From positions 1-40,864 of the forward strand of contig CAIVEH010000109.1 in the NCBI GenBank assembly GCA_903904855.1: a stretch of 40,864 nucleotides of DNA. The letters run 5' to 3'. The DNA is from an uncultured Bacteroidota bacterium. Its GTDB lineage: Bacteria; Bacteroidota; Bacteroidia; Chitinophagales; Chitinophagaceae. The notes beneath the pieces were generated by a model. The model ran no database searches. It worked only from the letters and a program-made list of their open reading frames with translations, and was not told the origin of the DNA. The position numbers were made by a program, and so were the translations under genes. The stretch's first letter is position 1, and every line of letters starts with the position of its first letter. Positions 30,343 to 37,898 of the stretch are shown here, piece after piece.

Positions 30343-31725
30343 ATGGCTACGGTAACGCGCGAAAGCATTGGTGCATTGCATGATAAGTTGACTGTAAAAC
30401 TGGCAAAAGTAGATTTTATGCCGGCTTTTGATAAAACCCTGAAACAATATGCTAAAACAGCTAATATCCCCGGTTTCAGGAAGGGAATGGTGCCTGCTGG
30501 TATGCTGCGCAAAATGCATGGTCCGGCTATCTTTAATGAAGAAGTGATAAGGGCGGCTGGCAAACAACTGGAAGACTATATGAAGGCTGAAAAGCTGTCG
30601 ATATTTGCCCAGCCAATGATTATACCGGATGAAAACAGGCAGCGCCTGGATATGAACAATCCCGAAGATATTGATTTTACTTTTGAAATAGGGCTGAAAC
30701 CGGAGTTTGAAATAGAGGCAGTTAAGAATAAAGCCCAGCTTGTGCGTTACAAAATACAGGTAACTGACAAGATGATGGAGGATGAGATAGAGCGCATCAA
30801 ACGCCGGTATGGCAAGGTGGATGCACAGATTGAGGTTACGGAGAAGGAAGACATCATATATGGCGCCTATGAGCAGTGCGATGCAGATGGCAATGTGGCT
30901 GAGGGCGCTGAAAAAACAGAAGATACCAAGGTATTGGATAAGTTTCCGGCTAAACTGAAGGATATGATCATGGGCAAAAAGCCTGATGATACCATCGTTT
31001 TCCGTCCGGCTGATGTGTGTACGGAAGAAGAACTGCAGGCTTTCCTGAAAGACCCGCTGAAGGCTGGCCCTGAGGCAGCAGAGCATACATACAGGCTCAC
31101 CATTACCAAGGTAGGCCACCTGATTCCGGCTGAACTGGGGACTGAACTGTATGCACAGGTATTCCAGAATGCGGATGTGAAGGATGAGGCAGACTTCCGG
31201 GAAAAACTGAATGCTGAACTGAGTAAAGAATTTGACCGGATAGCAGCCGAGCGCCTGGAGAATGAAATGTATGAACTGCTGGTACACTCTACCAACATAC
31301 AATTGCCGGTTACCTTCCTGAAACGCTGGATGAGGGAAGGTGGCGAGCATCCGAAATCGGCACAGGAAGTGGAGCACGAATTCGGTGGTTTTGAGCACCA
31401 GTTGCGCTGGCAGCTGATCTCTGATAAACTGATGGCCGAAAATGGTATCAATGTATCGAAAGAAGAGGTGGAAAGGGATGTGAAAACGAGAGTGCTGGCA
31501 TATTTCGGTCTGGGGCCGGATGATGAAGATGAGGCGCCATGGATGGAGGGCTATATGACCAAAATAGCGAAGGATGAAAAAATGATGGAGGAAACTTTCC
31601 GCCGCCTGTTGTATGCTAAACTGTTCACTTTCCTGCAGACCCAGTTCTTTATTGAGGAAAGGGAAATAGGTGAGGAGGAATTCTTTAAGCTTCAGGATGC
31701 ACATGCTGCGCATCATCATCATTAG
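30343..31725 (+). CDS. tig: Trigger factor
   Basis: 460 aa, typical for Bacteroidota. The ribosome-binding N-terminal domain has the signature 'IPGFRKGMVP' (residues 42-51). The middle region corresponds to the PPIase insertion but is weakly conserved, as usual in this phylum. The helical C-terminal chaperone domain follows ('ERLENEMYELLVHSTNIQLP', 'EREIGEEEFFKL'). It binds nascent chains at the ribosome exit tunnel. The protein ends in a natural His-rich tail (AAHHHH). It lies directly after the tRNA-Leu terminator, so it marks the resident side of the junction. It is probably monocistronic; the following 100 bases contain iterated TTAGTC/TTTACGG words but no clear terminator. Confidence 0.93.
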   Translation: MATVTRESIGALHDKLTVKLAKVDFMPAFDKTLKQYAKTANIPGFRKGMVPAGMLRKMHGPAIFNEEVIRAAGKQLEDYMKAEKLSIFAQPMIIPDENRQRLDMNNPEDIDFTFEIGLKPEFEIEAVKNKAQLVRYKIQVTDKMMEDEIERIKRRYGKVDAQIEVTEKEDIIYGAYEQCDADGNVAEGAEKTEDTKVLDKFPAKLKDMIMGKKPDDTIVFRPADVCTEEELQAFLKDPLKAGPEAAEHTYRLTITKVGHLIPAELGTELYAQVFQNADVKDEADFREKLNAELSKEFDRIAAERLENEMYELLVHSTNIQLPVTFLKRWMREGGEHPKSAQEVEHEFGGFEHQLRWQLISDKLMAENGINVSKEEVERDVKTRVLAYFGLGPDDEDEAPWMEGYMTKIAKDEKMMEETFRRLLYAKLFTFLQTQFFIEEREIGEEEFFKLQDAHAAHHHH

Positions 31726-31835
31726 TCATTAGTCGTTAGTCTTAAGTCTTAAGTTGGCAGTTTACGGTTTACGGTTTTGAGGGGAAAGTTGATTTTTAAG
31801 AATATTTTGAATTATCTTAGCGGAAATATCCATTT

Positions 31836-32330
31836 ATGAAGAAAGTTCTCCTTTCGATATTAGTGCTGGTCGGTTGTTTGGGGCTGTTTGCCGGGTGCAG
31901 TAAAAACTCACCACAGGTAACCGCTATTAACCCAACTATGAGTGCAACAATCGGCACCTATAATTTTACAGCTGCTACCGTTGTACCTTCGACACTTGAT
32001 ACCCAATATATGGAACTGGGTCATGTAGATACTGTTGAAAATCTATATATTACCGGTCATACTACCGATCTGGTATATACCAGGGATTATATCAGGCTCC
32101 GTGTTTCGCACTATGACGGGCTTACCGGAACATTCCCGATTGCACCAGGTGCGGGTGGGGCTGTGTACTATCATAATGGGGTTACCAGCAATTCAAATGG
32201 CGGTATTGTGGTTATAACCAGGATTACATCTAACAGTATTATAGGTTATTTTTCGTTTACCACCTTTGATGGTATTAGTGTTACAAATGGTGTATTTACA
32301 GTTGGATTGCCTGATGGCACCCCATTCTGA
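31836..32330 (+). CDS. Small lipoprotein, DUF6252-like
   Basis: 164 aa. Signal peptide with lipobox 'LGLFAGC' (C21), so probably a lipoprotein. The mature part is beta-rich with 'LRVSHYDGLTGTFPIAPGAG', 'GGIVVITRITSNSIIGYFSF' and 'GISVTNGVFTVGLP', resembling small DUF6252-type lipoproteins of Bacteroidota (strand, G-x-Y/F, then 'isGtFsF...vtnG.F'). Function unknown. A paralogue follows at 32519 in the same direction. Confidence 0.75.
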   Translation: MKKVLLSILVLVGCLGLFAGCSKNSPQVTAINPTMSATIGTYNFTAATVVPSTLDTQYMELGHVDTVENLYITGHTTDLVYTRDYIRLRVSHYDGLTGTFPIAPGAGGAVYYHNGVTSNSNGGIVVITRITSNSIIGYFSFTTFDGISVTNGVFTVGLPDGTPF

Positions 32331-32518
32331 TAAAGTATAATCGTTTAAGTGTAGCCCCATTAATTCAGTTGATACTAAAACCGGCAGGTTTTACGTTATA
32401 CAATTCCAATATTCTGCTGCAGCAAACAATAAATAAGCAGAATCCGGCATGGTAATAATCATAATACTGATGAGGAAACAGTACTATAACCGGGCCTGGC
32501 TGATACAATGAATTTCTT

Positions 32519-33034
32519 TTGAAGAAGAACCTGGCAATATTGATTCTGGCGCTGCTCGGTGCAGTTGCAGCCTGTAAAAAAGCTGCAGGGCCGGCCAATG
32601 GCAAGAGTATACAGCCCAATAACCGGATAGATTCGCTGGTATCAATGAATGCGCAGGTAAATGCAGCTTACTGGCAAACCGATTCGGCATTTGCTTACCT
32701 GGCCAAACAGCAAAACAATGACAGTCAGCAGGTGAACCTCACGATTACAGCTACCAATTACAGTAATAGTGTACCTACAACCATTTCGTTTGGTATCAAC
32801 AACTATACCGGGGCAAAAACATACAAGATAAGCCCGCCATATGCATCTGCCTTCTTTTATATAGGCCCCCGCCGGTTTACGGCTACTTCGGGCCAGGTTG
32901 TAATAACTATGAACCAGATTGTGGTGCGCTCTGTAACGGGTTTCGATACTGGTTATTCGCTTAATGGGACATTTAATTTTGATGCAGATACCCTGCATGT
33001 AACCAATGGGGAATTTAATGTGGCGGCACCCTGA
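32519..33034 (+). CDS. Small lipoprotein, DUF6252-like paralogue
   Basis: 171 aa, read from a TTG start at 32519 because the only nearby ATG (32508) meets a stop after four codons. The signal peptide ends in 'LLGAVAAC' (C19), giving a good lipobox, which supports the TTG start. The mature part has the same strand pattern as the preceding lipoprotein: 'QQVNLTITATNYSNSVPTTI', 'RFTATSGQVVITMNQIV', 'GYSLNGTFNFDADTLHVTNG'. The two are probably tandem paralogues diverged in sequence. Function unknown. Confidence 0.7.
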   Translation: MKKNLAILILALLGAVAACKKAAGPANGKSIQPNNRIDSLVSMNAQVNAAYWQTDSAFAYLAKQQNNDSQQVNLTITATNYSNSVPTTISFGINNYTGAKTYKISPPYASAFFYIGPRRFTATSGQVVITMNQIVVRSVTGFDTGYSLNGTFNFDADTLHVTNGEFNVAAP

Positions 33035-33129
33035 GATGCTGGCAACGCTTCAAATATTCAATACCTTTATTTAATCGGCAATCCTAAGCCAGCCTTTGTA
33101 AAAATTCATTGATTATCTTTGATTGAATT

Positions 33130-33639
33130 ATGCAACGAACACTTATTTTGATCAGGCATGCCAAAAGCAGTTGGGCAGATGCATTACAGAGTGATTTCGA
33201 CAGGCCACTGAATGACAGGGGTAAGTCGGAAGCGCCTGAAATGGGTATTAAGCTCAAAAAGCTGGGATTAATACCAGATCTGATTATTTCGAGCCCTGCA
33301 AAAAGAACCCGGCAGACAGCCAAAAGGATCGCAGATGAGGTTGGATATGATTCAGATAGCATTAAATGGGTGGAAAAATTGTATCATTGCATACCATCTG
33401 TATTCAATGAAGTGATATCTGGCATACCTGATAATGTAAAAACAGTATTCATAGTAGCGCATAACCCGGGTATCACCGATTTTGTAAACCAACAATCAGC
33501 AAGCTTCAGTATAGATAATATGCCGACCTGCGGAGTTGCCGGAATTCAACTGGATACAGAGGAATGGAGTAACTACGCCATAAAAAAAAGAAAAGTATTT
33601 TTATTCGATTACCCCGGTAAACATGATCACACAAAATAA
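33130..33639 (+). CDS. SixA-type histidine phosphatase
   Basis: 169 aa, the full length for this family. The catalytic 'LIRHAKSSW' (H10, the phosphohistidine residue, with R9) opens the protein, then 'DLIISSPAKRTRQTAKRIAD' (phosphate-pocket Arg) and 'FIVAHNPGITD' (second His). SixA removes phosphate from phosphohistidine on signalling proteins; related enzymes act on small phosphates. Its 3' end overlaps the start of the kinase-RapZ gene by 17 bases, so the two are coupled. The pairing of a phosphatase with a kinase fusion suggests a shared metabolite or signalling route in cell-envelope precursors (inference). Confidence 0.9.
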   Translation: MQRTLILIRHAKSSWADALQSDFDRPLNDRGKSEAPEMGIKLKKLGLIPDLIISSPAKRTRQTAKRIADEVGYDSDSIKWVEKLYHCIPSVFNEVISGIPDNVKTVFIVAHNPGITDFVNQQSASFSIDNMPTCGVAGIQLDTEEWSNYAIKKRKVFLFDYPGKHDHTK

Positions 33640-35107
33640 GTCAATAGTACAGATTACAGGCATACTGGAAAAGCTGTTTGAAGAACACTTCGGGAAAAAA
33701 GCTGAAAGTATGGAAGCGCTTGCAGTTTCGGGTTCCGACAGGCGCTATTACCGCATCAGTAACGGGAAAACCACAGCCATAGCCACTTACAACAGCAATG
33801 TGGCTGAGAACAACACCTACTTCTACTTCACCGAATTATTCAGAAGGCACCAGATTAATGTGCCGGAGGTTTATGTAGTGAGTAAAGACAGGCGGGCGTA
33901 CCTGCAGCAGGATCTTGGCAAGACTTCACTGTTTGACCTTGTGATCAACGAAGGGTACACTGAACCGGTAAGAAAACTGTATCATAAAGCGCTGGCCCAA
34001 CTGGCCAAAGTGCAGTGGATAGCGGGCCGGGAGGCTGATTATAAGCAATGTTTCGCCAGCAGGCAGTTTGATGAAAAAGCCATCATGTCCGACCTGCTGT
34101 ATTTTAAATATTATTTCGCCGATCTGCAGGGAGTGCCCTACGACCGGTCGGGCCTGATAAGTGAAATGGAGCTGCTGAGCAAAGACCTTGGCAGGGTGCA
34201 GCCCCAGACATTGATGTACCGCGATTTCCAGAGCCGGAACATCATGGTGCATGAAGGCAAAATATTCTTTATCGACTTCCAGGGTAGTATGCAGGGGCCG
34301 CCACAATACGACCTTGCATCGCTGCTGTGGCAGGCCAGGGCCCAACTGCCTGCTGCCTGGAAAGAAGACCTGCTGAATGGCTACATCAGCAGCCTGAATG
34401 AATTGCATGTGCCCCGTATGGATGAGATTTACTTCCGCAGGGGGTATGTTCAGTTTGTACTGGTGCGCCTGCTGCAGGTACTGGGGTCTTATGGCTTCAG
34501 GGGATTGCTGCAGCACAAGGCTCACTTTATTACCAGTATAGCTCCTGCGTTAAAGAACCTGAATCTTTTTCTTTCAGATCACCCCCAGACTCCGGCATAC
34601 CCTGAGCTGAGGAGCCTGCTCGAAAAATTGTCATCGGCTGAGATGCAGGAAAGATATGCAGTAGTGAGCCATGGCGAAAAGCCAAAGGTAACAGTGCAGA
34701 TCAGCAGCTTCTCTTATAAAACGGGTATACCTAAGCCTGCAGGGCCACACAATGGTGGTTATGTATTCGATTGCAGGGGGATTCTTAATCCCGGCAGGTA
34801 TAATGCCTACAAGCACCTCACTGGCAATGATGAGATGGTAAAGCAGTTTCTGGAGCGCGAAACCAAGATGCCCGATTTTATGAATTATGTGTATTCGCTG
34901 GTATCAATAAATGTGGAAGATTATATAGCGCGTGGTTTTGAACAGCTGAGTGTCGCATTTGGCTGCACCGGCGGACAGCACCGTTCGGTATATGCAGCCA
35001 ACCAACTTGCATCTTATCTGAAAACAAGGTTCAATACCGAAGTTACGGTTAACCACTGCAATGAGGAAAGATGGGTGCTGCAGAAGGAGAGTGGTGATGG
35101 GGAGTAA
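33623..35107 (+). CDS. APH-type sugar kinase fused to a RapZ C-terminal domain
   Basis: 494 aa. Residues 1-330 are an aminoglycoside-phosphotransferase fold like AmgK-type amino-sugar kinases: catalytic loop 'LMYRDFQSRNIMV' (D201, N206) and metal-binding 'FFIDFQGSMQGPPQYDLASL' (D218). Residues about 355-490 are a RapZ C-terminal domain: 'VQISSFSYKTGIP', 'DCRGILNPGRY', and 'VAFGCTGGQHRSVYAANQLA'. In enterobacteria this domain senses GlcN6P and binds small RNA. The RapZ N-terminal P-loop kinase is absent and replaced by the APH kinase. Such fusions are, as I recall, usual in Bacteroidota. A role in cell-wall amino-sugar recycling is likely. It is coupled to sixA upstream. Confidence 0.9.
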   Translation: MITQNKSIVQITGILEKLFEEHFGKKAESMEALAVSGSDRRYYRISNGKTTAIATYNSNVAENNTYFYFTELFRRHQINVPEVYVVSKDRRAYLQQDLGKTSLFDLVINEGYTEPVRKLYHKALAQLAKVQWIAGREADYKQCFASRQFDEKAIMSDLLYFKYYFADLQGVPYDRSGLISEMELLSKDLGRVQPQTLMYRDFQSRNIMVHEGKIFFIDFQGSMQGPPQYDLASLLWQARAQLPAAWKEDLLNGYISSLNELHVPRMDEIYFRRGYVQFVLVRLLQVLGSYGFRGLLQHKAHFITSIAPALKNLNLFLSDHPQTPAYPELRSLLEKLSSAEMQERYAVVSHGEKPKVTVQISSFSYKTGIPKPAGPHNGGYVFDCRGILNPGRYNAYKHLTGNDEMVKQFLERETKMPDFMNYVYSLVSINVEDYIARGFEQLSVAFGCTGGQHRSVYAANQLASYLKTRFNTEVTVNHCNEERWVLQKESGDGE

Positions 35108-35189
35108 GAAAGGATTTGTGGGATATATACTCTGATCTATTATTAACTTATGTCTTCGCCACATCATTGTAAGTTATTTTTTTACCTTC

Positions 35190-35846
35190 ATGAATAGCAG
35201 GCATTACTTTGTTGTTTTATTTATCTTCAGCCTTGCTCTTTTTGCTGCATGTGGGGAAATAGCCAAAAAAGTAATAAATGAGGAAGAAGATTGTAAAAGT
35301 TGCCTGGAGAAAACCTGGGAATTTGGTACGCAATATGGCAATATAAGATTAAAAACTACCCCAAAGGGCAATTATTTAAAGTACCTCTGCTTAGGTAACA
35401 ATAGTCTTGTTTTCAGTTGTGGCAGAGACAGCATTGAATTTATTCTCGACACACTTGAATGCAAGTTTTTAAACAGGCCCTATTTTGTAGACTTTGAGGA
35501 TGAAGATTTAATTGCTATTTCGCAGGGATGTGGTACCTATTGCTGGCAAAATATTTTTGTTTTACTGAATCTTAAGCAACCACCGATAGTTGTACAGTCA
35601 TGGTTTTTAGATACTGCAGATTGGAGATTTGTTTCAATTGAGGAGAAGGGTAATGAAGTATTTTTCAGGATAAATTATCTGACAGATACCAGCTTATTCT
35701 GGACCGTAAAGTCGAATTATACCAGGCATTCAGGAAGTGGATTTGCATCCATGCATATTAATGAGGTATTCCTTAAAGGGGATACTGTTTATTATTCTAT
35801 AGATAGTAACGGGAAGGTTTTACGCGATTCTGTGTTCAGGGAGTGA
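35190..35846 (+). CDS. Hypothetical lipoprotein, 218 aa
   Basis: A signal peptide with lipobox 'LALFAAC' (C21) predicts an anchored lipoprotein. The mature protein starts with a charged stretch and a Cys pair ('EEDCKSCLEKTWEF'), then beta-rich sequence with more Cys ('FSCGRDSIEFILDTLECKF', 'ISQGCGTYCWQNIFVLLNLK'), perhaps disulphide-linked. The C-terminus carries 'GDTVYYSIDSNGKVLRDSV'. No family recognised. Monocistronic, flanked on the 3' side by a GGAGAGTCTCC repeat. Confidence 0.7.
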   Translation: MNSRHYFVVLFIFSLALFAACGEIAKKVINEEEDCKSCLEKTWEFGTQYGNIRLKTTPKGNYLKYLCLGNNSLVFSCGRDSIEFILDTLECKFLNRPYFVDFEDEDLIAISQGCGTYCWQNIFVLLNLKQPPIVVQSWFLDTADWRFVSIEEKGNEVFFRINYLTDTSLFWTVKSNYTRHSGSGFASMHINEVFLKGDTVYYSIDSNGKVLRDSVFRE

Positions 35847-35861
35847 GAAATCTCCGTCCCG

Positions 35862-35893
35862 GGAGAGTCTCCATTTTTCATGGTACTCTCCGG
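35862..35893. repeat. GGAGAGTCTCC repeat, copy 1
   Basis: GGAGAGTCTCCATTTTTCAT followed by GGTACTCTCCGG; the outer ends are inverted (GGAGAGT/ACTCTCC). Sixteen bases after the lipoprotein stop. Further copies are at 36388-36419 and (half) 37839-37860. Confidence 0.65.
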
Positions 35894-36087
35894 CAATCAG
35901 TGTACTGGATCTCTAAGTCAAGGAAGCCAAACAGGCTTTAATATAACCACAGTTCGATGTCATTATGTTCATTTTCAATTATTTGCATCGGATATTATGG
36001 TTAGATTTGACAACTTTCAAAAAGTTGTCAAATCTTATGATGCACAATTCATTGTAAACAAGATAATTTTTATGAGAAAAATACATT

Positions 36088-36114
36088 GAACTCACGTTAA
36101 TATAACGTGAGTTC
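36088..36114. repeat. 12-bp perfect hairpin
   Basis: GAACTCACGTTA and TAACGTGAGTTC pair perfectly around a three-base loop. It lies in the 35847-36624 gene-free gap and has no T tract directly after it. Confidence 0.6.
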
Positions 36115-36162
36115 GATGGTTTTGCGCTACATTCAAATCCGATTTTTGAAGTACATAGTCCT

Positions 36163-36363
36163 AATCCCGAAGGGATTAAATGTTTATAGCATTAAATAAA
36201 ACGTTAGGTCGATGCTGGAGGCATCGAATGTATTGTTGGGTAAAGGGGAAATCGTTACAAATAATTTACAATCTACTTATTATGCTCCGAACTGAGGTTA
36301 ATATAAATAGCCGCCGGTGAAACCGGTGGTAATAAAAGCGTTGGTCGCAACCTCCGTGAGGTT
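36163..36363. repeat. Cluster of four short tight-loop hairpins
   Basis: AATCCC-gaa-GGGATT (36163-36177), TCGATGC-tggag-GCATCGA (36209-36227), CCGCCGGT-gaa-ACCGGTGG (36311-36329) and AACCTC-cgt-GAGGTT (36349-36363) follow one another. Similar strings occur, as I recall, as interspersed repeats in other Bacteroidota genomes. No gene is visible in this gap. Confidence 0.55.
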
Positions 36364-36387
36364 GAATATAGTATGGGAATATTCCAA

Positions 36388-36419
36388 GGAGAGTCTCCAT
36401 TCTTCATAGCACTCTCCGG
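36388..36419. repeat. GGAGAGTCTCC repeat, copy 2
   Basis: Matches copy 1 at about 28 of 32 bases, including GGAGAGTCTCCATT and ACTCTCCGGCA just beyond. Confidence 0.65.
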
Positions 36420-36624
36420 CATCCAAGCACTGAGGTGTAGCCAGCATACAATATTTTGACTAATCCATAGTTATTATAGAATTTCAAAGCTTACTAAAAG
36501 AATAAGTTTTGAATTCAAATAATACACGTGCAATAATAATTAAAAGTATAGCCGAATCCGTCGTTCATTAGCAAACATTTAATTTAGCCAATATCAGGCC
36601 TTGAATTTTTTTGATTGACTAACG

Positions 36625-37770
36625 TTGAGAATTATTTACATGCTTTATAAAACAATAATTTCGACATTTTTCCTGCTTGCTGCATTTTTTAGCTCGAACG
36701 CTGCAATTTGGACAAAAGAGGACAGCATCCAGGTATTTTATGAATACGTTCATAAGGCTGAATTCAAAATATTAATCAGCAAGTATCAGGATGCTTGTGG
36801 ATTATATGATACTGCATTTCTGTATTATCCTCACCCACAGGCAACCGATATTCATAATCAGTTGATGTGTTTTCTGCAAACTAGAAATTATAAAAGAGCG
36901 CTTCAGTGCTGCAATCAACTGATTTTAAAAGGGGCAACTGATAAATATTTCAAACAGAATAGCTTTTATGATTTTAATAAATCAGAAGAGTCTGGGATTC
37001 TTGCAAAACAGTACAAAATTAATCACGAACGGTTTCTGGCTTCAATAAACAACGATATCATCAGGGAAATTAAGAAAATCTTTGATGCAGACCAGTCTGT
37101 TCATTGCCGCATACCTTCAAATAATAAGGATACTGCGTTTATAAAAAGAATGCATAATAATGATGATTCGCTGGCGATACTGCTTAATGACTTACTGATA
37201 AATAATGATTTTTTGAGTGAAGATGTTATCGGGGCTTCCTTCAGAGACGATACAACACTATCAGAGAGTCCCGGATATGGCGTAGTAGTAGTTCATCAGA
37301 TTCAGAAAAGAGGAGACCTGTTAACTGAAACTATTTCTCGGGCAATGCAGTTAGGCAAATTGAGACCTGAAATGGGGCTTGAATGGATCGGTCGTAACTT
37401 TAAGAGCACTTTTGATATAACCAGTGATTATATTGTTTTTAGCGACACGCTTTGGAAAAGCCATGTAGCCTATCCAAATCGCCGTATGGGTTTGAAATTA
37501 TCGGGCCAGGATGATGACGGCATAAAGGATTTTATGCATCATTTTTATTTAGACGACCGCTATTATGATCTTGAAAAACGGATAGTATATAATTATTATA
37601 AAAATTGTGCAAAGTGCATCAGTCCCATAAATAAAAGCTTCTACATTTTACCGGCAGCATTGGATAATGGTTATCCAAATAAAGATGTTGATAATGGTGT
37701 CCAGAAAGATGCACATGACCATTATAATGCTTTCGCTTTTCCCAATTATTCGATTCTGTCTGATAAATGA
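36625..37770 (+). CDS. Hypothetical secreted protein, 381 aa
   Basis: M6 (36640, 'MLYKTIISTFFLLAAFFSSN') is the better start, giving a clean signal peptide ending near 'SSNAA'. The next 100 residues look helical and TPR-like ('KYQDACGLYDTAFLYYPHPQ', 'ALQCCNQLILKG'). The C-terminal half is unfamiliar ('GYGVVVVHQIQKRGDLLTET', 'MGLEWIGRNFKSTFDITSDY'). Probably periplasmic or surface-exposed. Lineage-restricted by appearance. It lies between GGAGAGTCTCC repeats. Confidence 0.65.
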   Translation: MRIIYMLYKTIISTFFLLAAFFSSNAAIWTKEDSIQVFYEYVHKAEFKILISKYQDACGLYDTAFLYYPHPQATDIHNQLMCFLQTRNYKRALQCCNQLILKGATDKYFKQNSFYDFNKSEESGILAKQYKINHERFLASINNDIIREIKKIFDADQSVHCRIPSNNKDTAFIKRMHNNDDSLAILLNDLLINNDFLSEDVIGASFRDDTTLSESPGYGVVVVHQIQKRGDLLTETISRAMQLGKLRPEMGLEWIGRNFKSTFDITSDYIVFSDTLWKSHVAYPNRRMGLKLSGQDDDGIKDFMHHFYLDDRYYDLEKRIVYNYYKNCAKCISPINKSFYILPAALDNGYPNKDVDNGVQKDAHDHYNAFAFPNYSILSDK

Positions 37771-37838
37771 TGTACATTATAGTTGAGAGTGGAGAAACAC
37801 AGTTGAAAATAGTATCAATTTCCTCCATTTCTGTCTCA

Positions 37839-37860
37839 GGAGAGTCTCCATACTTCAGTG
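37839..37860. repeat. GGAGAGTCTCC repeat, half copy
   Basis: GGAGAGTCTCCATACTTCAG matches the left half of the two full copies; the inverted right end is lost. It lies between convergent genes. Confidence 0.5.
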
Positions 37861-37898
37861 TGCTGGTAAATTAATACGGACAACAATCTTCCGCAAAA

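Noticed and set aside
30190-31722. Long leftward open frame of 510 codons
   Set aside because: It is fully antisense to trigger factor, rich in His, Phe and Leu, and has no recognisable domain; the codon bias of the real gene explains the absence of stops.
31726-31800. TTAGTC and TTTACGG words after trigger factor as att or CRISPR repeats
   Set aside because: Short, irregular low-complexity words with no link to a recombinase; probably slippage.
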